Source: Mangrovimonas sp. ST2L15 (lineage in GTDB: Bacteria > Bacteroidota > Bacteroidia > Flavobacteriales > Flavobacteriaceae). From it: a DNA stretch of 64,000 nt. Both the position numbers and the translations under genes were made by a program. This document shows, one piece after another, positions 8,459 to 16,369 of this stretch. The notes below the pieces were generated by a model. It ran no database searches, was not told the DNA's origin, and saw only the letters and a list, made by a program, of their open reading frames with translations. The DNA lies in contig NZ_LBIQ01000035.1 in NCBI RefSeq assembly GCF_001280515.1, positions 186,001 through 250,000 on the forward strand. Direction: 5' to 3'. How positions within the stretch are numbered: position 1 is the stretch's first letter; the number at the start of each line of letters is the position of its first letter.

Positions 8459-8617
8459 CTATCTGTTTTTATCGCGTTCAAAGATGGCCACTGAAAAAGT
8501 TTGATGCATAAATTTTAATTCCCAACCTTCTCGAGAGTATTGATTTAGGAGTGTTTCCAGCTTTTCATTACGCTTTATCACTCCAGCCTTTGTATTAACT
8601 ACTTTATATTCTTTCAT
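8459..8617 (-). CDS. DUF4177-like small protein
   Basis: A 52-residue protein read directly from the minus strand, starting MKEYKVVNTKAGVIKRNEKL and containing LLNQYSREGWELKFMHQ and FSVAIFERDK. The EYKVV start, the central helix and the EGWEL motif followed by a strand ending in xxER are the DUF4177 signature. Its function is unknown. It starts 2 bases after the SPFH gene stop, so it is almost certainly translated from the same mRNA and its product may work with the SPFH protein. Confidence 0.85.
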   Translation of the reverse strand: MKEYKVVNTKAGVIKRNEKLETLLNQYSREGWELKFMHQTFSVAIFERDKNR

Positions 8618-8619
8618 TT

Positions 8620-9480
8620 CTAATGGTTTAATGTGCCTGCATTTACTATGGGAGAGGCATCTTTATCTCCACAAAGTATCACCATGAGGTTACTCACCAT
8701 AGCAGCTTTACGCTCGTCATCAAGTTCTACTATTTCTTTCTTTCCAAGTTCGTTTAAAGCCATTTCTACCATGCTTACGGCGCCTTCAACAATTTTATGT
8801 CTGGCTGCTACAATGGCTGTTGCTTGTTGGCGTTTCAACATGGCGTTGGCTATTTCCTGAGCATATGCAAGGTAGCCAATTCTGGCCTCCAAAACTTCTA
8901 TGCCTGCTATTGAAAGGCGTTCGTCTACTTCTTTTTCAAGAGCTTCACTCACCTCGTTAACGCTTGACCGAAGGGTAATGTCTTCTTCATGGCCGTCATC
9001 AGCAAAATTATCATAGGGATACATACTTGCCAGTTTTCTCACGGCGGCATCTGTCTGAACTTTTACGAAGTTCTCATAATTATCTACATCAAAAGCTGCT
9101 TTGTAGGTGTCTTGAACTCTCCATACCAAAATGGTACTTATCATAACTGGATTTCCCAATTTGTCATTTACCTTTAATCGTTCACTATCAAAATTGCTAG
9201 CTCGTAAAGAAATCTTCTTTTTAGTATATAACGGATTAACCCAATAAAATCCATTTTGTTTCACACTACCTACATATTTTCCAAATAGCAACAATACCCT
9301 GGAACCGTTAGGCTGTACCATAATAAAACCTGGAGCTACGAGTAAGGAAAGTACAATGATTAAAAGAAATAACGGATTTTGAGTAATAATGGTGCTTGCA
9401 ATACCTCCAAAAAATAGAATAAGGAAAACAAACAACATGAGATAACCGTTGGCAGGAACAATAGTTTTTTCTTCTTTCAT
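8620..9480 (-). CDS. SPFH/band 7 domain membrane protein
   Basis: A 286-residue SPFH (stomatin/prohibitin/flotillin/HflKC) protein. Two adjacent hydrophobic segments (about residues 12-28 and 36-55) anchor it in the inner membrane. The SPFH domain runs from about residue 52 (APGFIMVQPNGSRVLLLFGKY) to about 215, with the typical VQTDAAVRKLASMYPYDNF and ERLSIAGIEVLEARIGYLAYAQEIANAML. A helical C-terminus follows, with an alanine-rich ATAIVAARHKIVEGAVSMVE. Such proteins assemble into large oligomers in membrane microdomains. It is the first gene of a tightly packed operon with DUF4177, a PH-like membrane protein and an Arc-type regulator. Confidence 0.9.
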   Translation of the reverse strand: MKEEKTIVPANGYLMLFVFLILFFGGIASTIITQNPLFLLIIVLSLLVAPGFIMVQPNGSRVLLLFGKYVGSVKQNGFYWVNPLYTKKKISLRASNFDSERLKVNDKLGNPVMISTILVWRVQDTYKAAFDVDNYENFVKVQTDAAVRKLASMYPYDNFADDGHEEDITLRSSVNEVSEALEKEVDERLSIAGIEVLEARIGYLAYAQEIANAMLKRQQATAIVAARHKIVEGAVSMVEMALNELGKKEIVELDDERKAAMVSNLMVILCGDKDASPIVNAGTLNH

Positions 9481-9567
9481 GATTATGATATTAAAATGAT
9501 ATCATAAATATATTAAAATTAATTAATAGGTGCTAATAATTTCTTAAAATCTTGTACTTGGTAACTT

Positions 9568-9582
9568 TGGCACGGGAATTGC
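9568..9582 (+). promoter_or_regulatory. Sigma-54 (RpoN)-type -24/-12 promoter
   Basis: TGGCACG at 9568-9574, a 4-base spacer and TTGC at 9579-9582 match the sigma-54 consensus TGGCACG-N4-TTGC completely, with the required 10 bases between the GG and GC pairs. It points away from the SPFH gene, into an intergenic stretch that ends in a terminator at about 9705 with no plus-strand ORF. TAACTTTG (TAnnTTTG) at 9562-9569 overlaps it, so a sigma-70-type reading is an alternative. Confidence 0.62.
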
Positions 9583-9593
9583 CTTATATAAGA

Positions 9594-9706
9594 TGTTACT
9601 ACACATTGTGCTTGGACAGTGTGGTTACTTGAAAAGCGTGTAGTACTTTTTCATATTTTTTGGTTGGTTAGTTAAGTAAAAAAGCACCTTTCGGGGTGCT
9701 TTTTTC
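9594..9706 (+). ncRNA. Candidate small RNA downstream of the sigma-54-type site
   Basis: The predicted start, about 12 bases after the -12 element, gives a transcript of about 110 bases with no ORF. It contains an 8-bp perfect stem, TACTACAC (9597-9604) with GTGTAGTA (9638-9645). Inside it lies a shorter hairpin, CATTGT (9604-9609) with ACAGTG (9616-9621) (one G-U pair, sharing base 9604). The RNA would end at the strong hairpin at 9678-9705. No homology is recognised. Promoter, structure and terminator in the right order make a real RNA gene plausible, but expression is not shown. Confidence 0.42.
9678..9706. terminator. Bidirectional terminator
   Basis: The stem AAAAAGCACC/GGTGCTTTTT has a 6-7 base loop, an A-run on the left and a T-run on the right. 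It can end the alpha/beta hydrolase transcript on the minus strand and the candidate RNA on the plus strand. Confidence 0.85.
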
Positions 9707-9709
9707 GAT

Positions 9710-10648
9710 TTACTTGGAAGGGTTTTTTATAAACTTTGTCAGGGTAGTAAGCAATTCGGGGTTTACTTTTCTAAAGGTTTCTGCATAAGATTTGGAATTT
9801 TCCAAATCATCACCTTCTATGGTAAACAAAACATGGTTCATATTGTCAATAATCACCAATTTTGAATTTTTTGATGCTTTGTGCAAAGATTCTGCTTCTT
9901 CAATGGGGACTTGTAAATCTTTGGAGCCATTAACAATCAAAACAGGTATAGACAGTTGAGACAAAACTTCTATAGGTTTGTATTGAAACCAACTGCTCAT
10001 AAAAGGCTGAATACTTTCATTGAATATAGAAGAAAGCTGTTGCGGGTATTCGCTTGTTGTTTTTCCTTCCTTTAAAAGGGCAATGACTCTTTCTGAATCT
10101 GCCTTATACATGGGAGCTGTTTTTTCAATTTCCTTAATAAGAACGTCATCAAAAGATTTTCCCGATCCAGCGAGTGAGATAAAACCATCTACATGCTGTT
10201 CGCTCGATAGCATTCCTACCAAACTTCCCTGTCCGTGACCTATTATGAAAATTTTATCAAAGGGACGTTCAATTTTAAAGTAATCCACTATAGCTTTTGC
10301 ATCTGTAACAAAATCATTAAATACAATATCAGAATCTAGATTGCCTCTTCTTATTTGTTTAACGGTTCTCTTATCATATCTAAAAGTGGCGATATCATTT
10401 TGGGCCAAGCCTATAGCCAATTTTTTTAAGGAGTTGTTCTTTTGGAAATTTTGATTGCCATCTCTATCGGTAGGGCCAGAATCAGCAATAATGATTGCCA
10501 GAGTCTGGGTGGTTTCTTTTGGAGATAACAAACTACCGTCAATCATGGCATTGATAGCAATGTTTTCTTCCTCTAGATCCACATTTTCCTGTGCCTTTAT
10601 AGTGGCGGACAAAAAGAAAAGGACAATGACAAAATATTTAATATACAT
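9710..10648 (-). CDS. Secreted alpha/beta-hydrolase-fold protein with replaced nucleophile serine
   Basis: A 312-residue exported protein: residues 1-19 are a signal peptide ending in IKAQ. The family's N-terminal oxyanion motif (SGPTDRDGN, residues 57-65), the aspartate in NGSKDLQVP and the histidine in DNMNHVLF are present. The nucleophile elbow, usually GHSxG, reads GHGQG (residues 137-141; codons GGT CAC GGA CAG GGA), so the catalytic serine is glycine at 139. The fold looks intact, so the protein may be a non-catalytic binding protein or use another residue. Monocistronic. Confidence 0.82.
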   Translation of the reverse strand: MYIKYFVIVLFFLSATIKAQENVDLEEENIAINAMIDGSLLSPKETTQTLAIIIADSGPTDRDGNQNFQKNNSLKKLAIGLAQNDIATFRYDKRTVKQIRRGNLDSDIVFNDFVTDAKAIVDYFKIERPFDKIFIIGHGQGSLVGMLSSEQHVDGFISLAGSGKSFDDVLIKEIEKTAPMYKADSERVIALLKEGKTTSEYPQQLSSIFNESIQPFMSSWFQYKPIEVLSQLSIPVLIVNGSKDLQVPIEEAESLHKASKNSKLVIIDNMNHVLFTIEGDDLENSKSYAETFRKVNPELLTTLTKFIKNPSK

Positions 10649-10858
10649 AAAACAATAATAAGGATAGATTTAGCAACTACTTCTATAACGTAAATATCCT
10701 ACCAAATAATTTATTTACCATGGAATTTTATGATAAATTATCATTCTATTTTTTGTGTAATTCGTCGATTAAAAGCGTTATTTCACCTACATATGTTAAA
10801 AAAATATGTATTTCATCGAAAAAAGATGTATTTAAACGTTTAAAATCAAATTAAATAA
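10649..10858. other. AT-rich intergenic stretch
   Basis: Together with the ncRNA candidate beyond it, this fills the gap between the hydrolase start and alkB. It is very AT-rich and has no ORF. It must hold the hydrolase promoter on the minus strand, but I could not identify one with confidence. Confidence 0.5.
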
Positions 10859-10866
10859 TACTTTTG
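10859..10866 (+). promoter_or_regulatory. Candidate -7 element of the 10.9-kb RNA
   Basis: TACTTTTG matches TAnnTTTG and lies 7 bases before a hairpin that would form the 5' end of the RNA. No clear -33 TTG was found. Confidence 0.45.
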
Positions 10867-10872
10867 AAATGT

Positions 10873-11013
10873 ACTAAAAGACATACTTTTTAGTTCAATG
10901 GATTAATTAATTAATATTTGCATTATGTTGTTGATACTAGAGACCCTAAATCTAACTACATTATAAAAGATGCAAATAAAACTAAACCGAGGTTGAGGGG
11001 CCTCGGTTTTTTT
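10873..11013 (+). ncRNA. Candidate structured small RNA (possibly 6S-like)
   Basis: About 140 bases with no ORF and three stem-loops. The 5' hairpin is ACTAAAAG/CTTTTTAGT (10873-10894). A long interrupted hairpin is closed by the perfect 8-bp stem ATTTGCAT (10916-10923) with ATGCAAAT (10970-10977); inside it ATGT/ACAT, GTT/AAC and GAT/ATC can pair, with internal bulges. The 3' end is the terminator AAACCGAGG/CCTCGGTTT plus T-run. The long bulged hairpin recalls 6S-type RNAs, including the 6S-Flavo class, but I could not match a specific consensus. It is convergent to alkB. Confidence 0.45.
10984..11013. terminator. Rho-independent terminator
   Basis: A 9-bp perfect stem AAACCGAGG/CCTCGGTTT with an 8-base loop and a run of seven T on the plus strand. 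It overlaps the alkB stop codon on the other strand and would end the candidate RNA. Confidence 0.88.
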
Positions 11014-11611
11014 ATTCAATTTTCCTAAAGGTCAAATTAATTCTTTCTCCTACTTCTTTTTGCGTTTTTGGAATTTGATGCAACCAAAATTGTTGCATGG
11101 GTGGTTTCATGATTAATAAGCTCCCCGAAGTTAAATCCAATTGATGTTTTTCTGTTTTTAAATTTCTGTGCTTAAATTGAAATTTTCTTGTTTCTCCAAA
11201 ACTTAAGGATGCAATCGTAGGTGAAGAGCCCAATTCTTTCTCATTATCGGCATGCCATCCATTACTATCCTTACCATGTCTGTAAAAGTTTAAAAGGATG
11301 CTGGTGAATTTTTCATTGGTTGCCGATTCTACATCCTTTAAAAGCTTTAACAAAAGTTGAGTCATTTTATGAGGCCTCATAGTAATATTTGAATAGGAGT
11401 AAGGAATGCTATTGGTGGCATATAACGATGTTAACCTAGGTTGTTTATGAGTTTTACCAAAAAGTGTGATCTCGTCTTGCTGCCAAAGAATCTCTTCTTT
11501 TAGTGAATTGAAAATTTGAAGAGCTGAGGTGTTATCATAGAAACAAGGGTTATATATTAGCTCAGCATCTGGTAATTGGAATGTCTGTAAATCCTTAGGA
11601 AAAAGAGTCAT
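11012..11611 (-). CDS. alkB: Alpha-ketoglutarate-dependent dioxygenase AlkB family
   Basis: A 199-residue Fe(II)/2-oxoglutarate dioxygenase that removes alkyl groups from DNA or RNA bases by oxidation. The iron ligands are His120 and Asp122 in WHADNE and His178 in FWLHQIPK. The 2-oxoglutarate-binding arginines are in GERINLTFR (190 and 196). The substrate-loop region PRLTSLYATNSIPYSYS is typical of AlkBH2/3-like bacterial proteins. The start at 11611 is 24 bases from the divergent VanX-type gene, so their promoters must overlap. Confidence 0.92.
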   Translation of the reverse strand: MTLFPKDLQTFQLPDAELIYNPCFYDNTSALQIFNSLKEEILWQQDEITLFGKTHKQPRLTSLYATNSIPYSYSNITMRPHKMTQLLLKLLKDVESATNEKFTSILLNFYRHGKDSNGWHADNEKELGSSPTIASLSFGETRKFQFKHRNLKTEKHQLDLTSGSLLIMKPPMQQFWLHQIPKTQKEVGERINLTFRKIE

Positions 11612-11635
11612 ACATTTTATTTAAATTAGCTTTCT

Positions 11636-12310
11636 ATGAAATATACAATAAGTGTTTTAATCTTTGTGATTTTCGGTTTTTTTTCCACCCAAAAGGAACC
11701 AATTCCGGAAGGCTTTGTTTATGTTGATGAAATCATCCCTGATTTAGAAGTTGAATTACGTTATTATTCCATACATAATTTTGTAGGCGATACCATTGCC
11801 GGATATCATGCCAATAGATTGATTCTCACCTTGGAGACGGCAGAGGCTTTAAAAATGGTTCAAGAAGATTTAGAAAATGAAAATTTATGTCTAAAAGTGT
11901 ATGATGGTTATAGACCACAACAGGCAGTTAATCACTTTGTGCATTGGGCAAGGGAATTAAATGATACTATAAATAAAGAGGAATTCTATCCAGATGTCAA
12001 GAAGCATAACCTTTTTAAAGAAGGTTACATAGCTTCCAAATCGGGACATAGTAGAGGGAGCACTGTAGATTTGACCATTATTGATGCAGAGACTTCAGAA
12101 CCCCTTGACATGGGAAGTCCGTATGATTTTTTTGGTGTTCAATCTTGGGTATCTTATCAAAATATTTCGGCAAAACAAAAGGAGAACCGTTTACGTCTAC
12201 AAAGGGTCATGCAGAAACATGGATTTAGAAGCTATTCCAAGGAATGGTGGCATTTCACTTTGAGAAATGAACCATTCCCCGATACTTATTTTAACTTTTC
12301 TATTAATTAA
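11636..12310 (+). CDS. M15D peptidase, D-Ala-D-Ala dipeptidase (VanX-type)
   Basis: A 224-residue zinc peptidase that hydrolyses D-Ala-D-Ala, probably in cell-wall turnover rather than glycopeptide resistance, since no VanH/VanA genes are nearby. Residues 1-18 form a hydrophobic export signal or anchor. The motif DGYRPQ (90-95) supplies the transition-state arginine; SGHSRGSTVDL gives zinc ligands His138 and Asp145; EWWHF gives catalytic Glu203 and zinc ligand His206. It is divergent from alkB, and its last 8 bases overlap the end of the M14 gene on the other strand. Confidence 0.92.
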   Translation: MKYTISVLIFVIFGFFSTQKEPIPEGFVYVDEIIPDLEVELRYYSIHNFVGDTIAGYHANRLILTLETAEALKMVQEDLENENLCLKVYDGYRPQQAVNHFVHWARELNDTINKEEFYPDVKKHNLFKEGYIASKSGHSRGSTVDLTIIDAETSEPLDMGSPYDFFGVQSWVSYQNISAKQKENRLRLQRVMQKHGFRSYSKEWWHFTLRNEPFPDTYFNFSIN

Positions 12311-14039
12311 TACGATAAATCGGGTAATTCAAGTGGGCAGGCTCGTAATTATCGCTTCTTTGAAATAACCATTCCAATTGGGCATACCAATTTTTTGCAA
12401 AGTTACTATCGGTATACTTTTTGTTTTCAAATTCCCGTTTCAAATTGGGGTTCTGCTTCAGCATTTCAAATGCCTTATCTTCCCAAACATAGGGGGAGAA
12501 GCCTTCTTTTTGCTGCAGAATAGTATCAAAGAAATTCCAATTGAAAAAGGAATCTGGTGCTTGAGGCTCTAAAGTTTCCAGCAAATATCTGATACCTTTC
12601 TGCTGTGTATTGATGATATAATCTCCTGCTCTAAATGTTTTTTCAACTTTTGACGAAAGAATTCGAGTATTGTAATGAAGGTAATGACCTTCATAAGGAG
12701 AATTTCGTGTTTCGAAAGATTGGATTCTATAACTTTCTACAGAAATGGTGGTATCCTTTTGAATCTGGGTCATTTCTATTTGATTCAGTTTTAAAAGCTC
12801 AATCACATGATGCCAACCTTGCGGAATGACATAAGCCTTTGGGATATCCACTTCAACCGAAGGCACAAAATAATTTTGATAATTGACTTTTTTTGAAAAA
12901 GGTTGGTCGCGATGGTATTTTAAACGATTTAAACCCGTGACTTCACTGGTAATAATTTCTCCTTCATAACCTTTAAATTCAAGTGTCGAAAATCTGGTAG
13001 TATCGATTTTGTAATCTAAAGGGTAGCTTTGGTTAGGTTTATAATGAGTCGCTTGTAGTTCCTTTAAAGCTCGAATTTTTTCTCCATGTGTCTCGGTCAA
13101 GTTCACAAGGGTCTGCATGAATAAGTAGGTGCCTTCAACACGTTGCTTGTAGGGTTTGAGCATGTGGGTTTCAAGCATCATTCCCAGTGTGCCCCATAAA
13201 GTTGTATAGCCTGTGGAATAGCGTGGATAGTCCATAAATTGACTGAATCCTTTTTCGGGAACTGCGTTAAATACATTGACATAAGGCGTTATGTCCCATG
13301 ATTTTGATGCAAGTTCTTGCTCCAGTTGAGGTCTGAATGTTTCATGGATAAAGGCACCCATGGGGCCTCCCATTTTATTGTGTTGTGTAAATAAATGTGT
13401 GAGAACATATTGATAATCGGCACCGTTACTCACGTGATTGTCTATAAACACATCTGGATTTACCAAGTGGTATATTTCTGCAAAGGATTTAGCATTCTCG
13501 GTATCACATTTTATAAAATCCCTATTCAGGTCATAATTTCGGCTATTGCCTCTAAAACCATATTCCTTAGGTCCATTTTGATTGGCTCTGGTTCCTGAAT
13601 TTCTATTCAAGCTACCGCCAATATTATAAATAGGAATGGTTGCTATAATCGTATTTTTAGGAGCTTTAAGCTGGCCACTGGCGTAATCTCTAAAAAGCAT
13701 CATGGTAGCATCAATACCATCTGGTTCTCCTGGGTGAATACCATTATTGATTAAGAGGATACCCTTGTTTTTTCTGTTTGAATCAAAATCAAAATTCCTT
13801 TCAGGATCAAAGGTGACTAGGTGAAGTCGCTCCCCTGAATCGGTAATGCCCATACTGTCCACAGTAATTGTTGGATAGGCCGCTGCCAAGTTCTGGTAAT
13901 AGGCAATGACGTCATAGTAGGCTGCTGTTTCCAATCCATTGGATTTTTCAAATTGTGTAACGAAATTTTCTTGGCAAAAACCATACTTAAACCAAAGGCA
14001 TAAGATTCCTATAATGATGTAAAAAAATCTTTTTTTCAT
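12303..14039 (-). CDS. Secreted M14 family zinc carboxypeptidase
   Basis: A 578-residue exported metallopeptidase of the M14 family. The signal peptide (residues 1-22) ends near FCQ. Zinc ligands are His102 and Glu105 in NNGIHPGEPDG, with the third His in IDNHVSNGADY (about residue 200). The likely catalytic Glu is in GMMLETHMLKPY (about residue 290). The C-terminal 280 residues are a less conserved region. Expected function is periplasmic removal of C-terminal amino acids from peptides. The gene is convergent with the VanX-type gene, with an 8-base overlap and no terminator visible between them. Confidence 0.87.
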   Translation of the reverse strand: MKKRFFYIIIGILCLWFKYGFCQENFVTQFEKSNGLETAAYYDVIAYYQNLAAAYPTITVDSMGITDSGERLHLVTFDPERNFDFDSNRKNKGILLINNGIHPGEPDGIDATMMLFRDYASGQLKAPKNTIIATIPIYNIGGSLNRNSGTRANQNGPKEYGFRGNSRNYDLNRDFIKCDTENAKSFAEIYHLVNPDVFIDNHVSNGADYQYVLTHLFTQHNKMGGPMGAFIHETFRPQLEQELASKSWDITPYVNVFNAVPEKGFSQFMDYPRYSTGYTTLWGTLGMMLETHMLKPYKQRVEGTYLFMQTLVNLTETHGEKIRALKELQATHYKPNQSYPLDYKIDTTRFSTLEFKGYEGEIITSEVTGLNRLKYHRDQPFSKKVNYQNYFVPSVEVDIPKAYVIPQGWHHVIELLKLNQIEMTQIQKDTTISVESYRIQSFETRNSPYEGHYLHYNTRILSSKVEKTFRAGDYIINTQQKGIRYLLETLEPQAPDSFFNWNFFDTILQQKEGFSPYVWEDKAFEMLKQNPNLKREFENKKYTDSNFAKNWYAQLEWLFQRSDNYEPAHLNYPIYRIN

Positions 14040-14166
14040 GGAATTCCTTTTTGAAGAAAATAATTAGGGACTAAAATTGTAAATTTTATTTCAGATAGGC
14101 AATTTTGAATCTTCATTAAAGGCATTCTAGAATAGAGGGGCAGACTACTATGTTTGCTTCTAAAAC

Positions 14167-14196
14167 TTGTAAACTTGGATATTAACCTTATTTTTG
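14167..14196 (+). promoter_or_regulatory. Promoter of the SulP gene
   Basis: TTG at 14167-14169, a 19-base spacer and TATTTTTG at 14189-14196 exactly match the Bacteroidota -33/-7 promoter pattern, 20 bases upstream of the ATG. Confidence 0.7.
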
Positions 14197-14215
14197 CAGC
14201 TTAAACCAACTTATC

Positions 14216-15838
14216 ATGACGGAATTCATCAGAAAGAGAGCGGCAAATGCCAAAAATGATATTTTAAGTGGAATTACGGTAGCTCTGGCTTTAGTGCCAG
14301 AAGCGGTTGCTTTTGCTTTTGTAGCCGGCGTTGATCCTTTAGTTGGTTTATATGCAGCCTTTATGATTGGTTTGATCACATCCATTTTTGGAGGCCGTCC
14401 TGGAATGATAAGTGGTGCCACTGGGGCACTGGCTGTAGTGATGGTTCATCTGGTTGCCGAAGGAAATGCGATGGGGGCAGAAGGGGAGAACTTAGGATTA
14501 TATTACCTGTTTGCAACAGTTATTTTAATGGGGATCATTCAAATGTTGGCTGGTGTTTTTAAACTTGGAAAATTTGTAAGACTGATTCCACACCCCGTAA
14601 TGATGGGATTTGTCAATGGTTTGGCCATCGTTATTTTTATTGCCCAACTTGGGATGTTTACATCCATAGAAAATGGAACGGCAGTTTGGATGCATGGAAA
14701 AGAATTATGGGTAATGATTGGTCTGGTAGTTCTTACCATGGGAATTATGTTTGGGTTGCCTAAATTGACCAAAAAACTTCCAGAGGCCCTAATAGCTATA
14801 TTAGTGGTATCGGCCATTGTTATTTTTGGCGGTTTGGATGTTGCTACCGTAGGAAGTTTTATTCGTGAAGGTGGAGGTAGTGGTCTCGAAGGTGGACTTC
14901 CTTCTTTCCAATGGGATATTTTTAATAAAGTACCTCTTAATTTACAAACCTTAAAATTCATTGCGCCATATGCACTGATTTTAGCAGCGGTTGGGTTAAT
15001 AGAATCTTTAATGACTTTAAATCTTATTGATGAATTAACCGAAACCAGAGGAAATGCCAATAGGGAATGTTTAGCTCAAGGAGGGGCAAATATTGTAACT
15101 GGCTTATTTGGCGGAATGGGTGGCTGTGCCATGATTGGACAATCAATTATCAATATCAAGGGAGGTGGAAGAACACGATTATCAGGAATTGTGGCCGCTA
15201 TAGGATTACTCATGTTTATTCTTTTTGGTTCTTCGCTTATTGAGCAAGTGCCTATTGCAGCTTTAGTAGGTGTAATGTTCATGGTAGTCATAGGGACCTT
15301 TGCATGGAGTAGTTTTAGAATTTTCAATAAAATTCCTCGAAGTGATCTTTTTGTTTTAATTCTTGTTTCTGGGTTAACTGTGATTTTTGATTTGGCCATA
15401 GCGGTGTTTTCAGGAGTGATAGTCAGTGCCTTGGTTTTTGCTTGGGAAAACGCCAAACGCATTAGAGCTAGAAAAAGAATGCGTGCCGATGGTACTAAAA
15501 TTTATGAAATTTGGGGACCACTTTTCTTTGGATCTATTAAGGCATTTAATGAAAAGTTTGACGTTAAAAATGATCCAGAAAAGGTAGAAATTGATTTTGT
15601 GGAATCTAGAATTAGTGACCATTCTGCCTTGGAAGCAGTTTACAATTTGGTTAACAAATATGAAGAAGCAGGAAAGTCAATCAAGTTGAAACACTTAAGT
15701 GAAGATTGTAAAGAATTGCTTTATAAATCCAGTCCTAAATTTAGGGAAGTGGTAGTAGAAGATATTGATGACCCCAGATATCATTTGGCTGCCAATCCTG
15801 AAAAGTTTACCAAATCACTATCTGAATACGATTTCTAA
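14216..15838 (+). CDS. SulP family inorganic anion transporter
   Basis: A 540-residue SLC26/SulP transporter with about 11-14 membrane segments in residues 15-410 and a short STAS domain at the C-terminus (about 425-530). The SulP signature at the start (DILSGITVALALVPEAVAFA, then GVDPLVGLYAAFMIG) and the motif MGGCAMIGQSIINIKGGGRTRLSG are clear. Substrate may be sulfate, bicarbonate or another anion; sequence alone does not decide. Carbonic anhydrase or sulfate-assimilation genes are not adjacent. The gene ends 5 bases from the convergent coaD with no terminator in between. Confidence 0.92.
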   Translation: MTEFIRKRAANAKNDILSGITVALALVPEAVAFAFVAGVDPLVGLYAAFMIGLITSIFGGRPGMISGATGALAVVMVHLVAEGNAMGAEGENLGLYYLFATVILMGIIQMLAGVFKLGKFVRLIPHPVMMGFVNGLAIVIFIAQLGMFTSIENGTAVWMHGKELWVMIGLVVLTMGIMFGLPKLTKKLPEALIAILVVSAIVIFGGLDVATVGSFIREGGGSGLEGGLPSFQWDIFNKVPLNLQTLKFIAPYALILAAVGLIESLMTLNLIDELTETRGNANRECLAQGGANIVTGLFGGMGGCAMIGQSIINIKGGGRTRLSGIVAAIGLLMFILFGSSLIEQVPIAALVGVMFMVVIGTFAWSSFRIFNKIPRSDLFVLILVSGLTVIFDLAIAVFSGVIVSALVFAWENAKRIRARKRMRADGTKIYEIWGPLFFGSIKAFNEKFDVKNDPEKVEIDFVESRISDHSALEAVYNLVNKYEEAGKSIKLKHLSEDCKELLYKSSPKFREVVVEDIDDPRYHLAANPEKFTKSLSEYDF

Positions 15839-15843
15839 AAGGT

Positions 15844-16302
15844 TTATTTAATGACTACGCTATCGGGAACCAATTGGGTGTAGTTCCCATTGTTTTTGAT
15901 AACATCCCTAACAATGCTGGAGCTGATGTAGGAGGTCTTGGCTGCCGTTAAAAGGAAAACAGTCTCAATACCTCCAGAAAGATGTCTGTTGGTGTGTGCA
16001 ATGGCCTTTTCAAACTCAAAATCAGCTGGATTTCTCAGACCTCGCAAGATAAAGGGAACTTCTATTTCATTACAAAAATCAATGGTAAGACCAGTATAGG
16101 TTACCACTTTCACCTTGGATTCATCTTTAAAGGCGTCTTCAATAAACTTTTTTCGCTCTTCCAGTGAAAACATATATTTCTTGTCGGAGTTTATTCCAAT
16201 GGCAACAATAATTTCATCAAACAGCTTGACGCCTCTTTGAATAATATCATAATGGCCTAATGTGATTGGGTCAAAAGATCCAGGAAATATAGCTCGTTTC
16301 AT
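15844..16302 (-). CDS. coaD: Phosphopantetheine adenylyltransferase
   Basis: A 152-residue nucleotidyltransferase for the penultimate step of coenzyme A synthesis (4'-phosphopantetheine + ATP to dephospho-CoA). The N-terminal GSFDPITLGHYD carries the T/HxGH nucleotide-binding motif. LRGLRNPADFEFE and the C-terminal ISSSIVRDVIKNNG complete the active site. Length is typical. It lies 67 bases after ddl on the same strand and is probably co-transcribed with it. Confidence 0.96.
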   Translation of the reverse strand: MKRAIFPGSFDPITLGHYDIIQRGVKLFDEIIVAIGINSDKKYMFSLEERKKFIEDAFKDESKVKVVTYTGLTIDFCNEIEVPFILRGLRNPADFEFEKAIAHTNRHLSGGIETVFLLTAAKTSYISSSIVRDVIKNNGNYTQLVPDSVVIK

Positions 16303-16369
16303 CGATTAATATTTTGTAGCAGATTTTGATTGATAGTTATAAACCTTCGAGGTTATAAAATTACAGATT

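Noticed and set aside
11636-12310. VanX-type gene as glycopeptide resistance
   Set aside because: No vanH, vanA or vanRS genes nearby; the enzyme is likely for cell-wall recycling.
14539-15060. 173-codon open frame on the minus strand inside the SulP gene
   Set aside because: It is a shadow of the conserved transporter gene and shows no recognisable protein features; the plus-strand gene explains the region.
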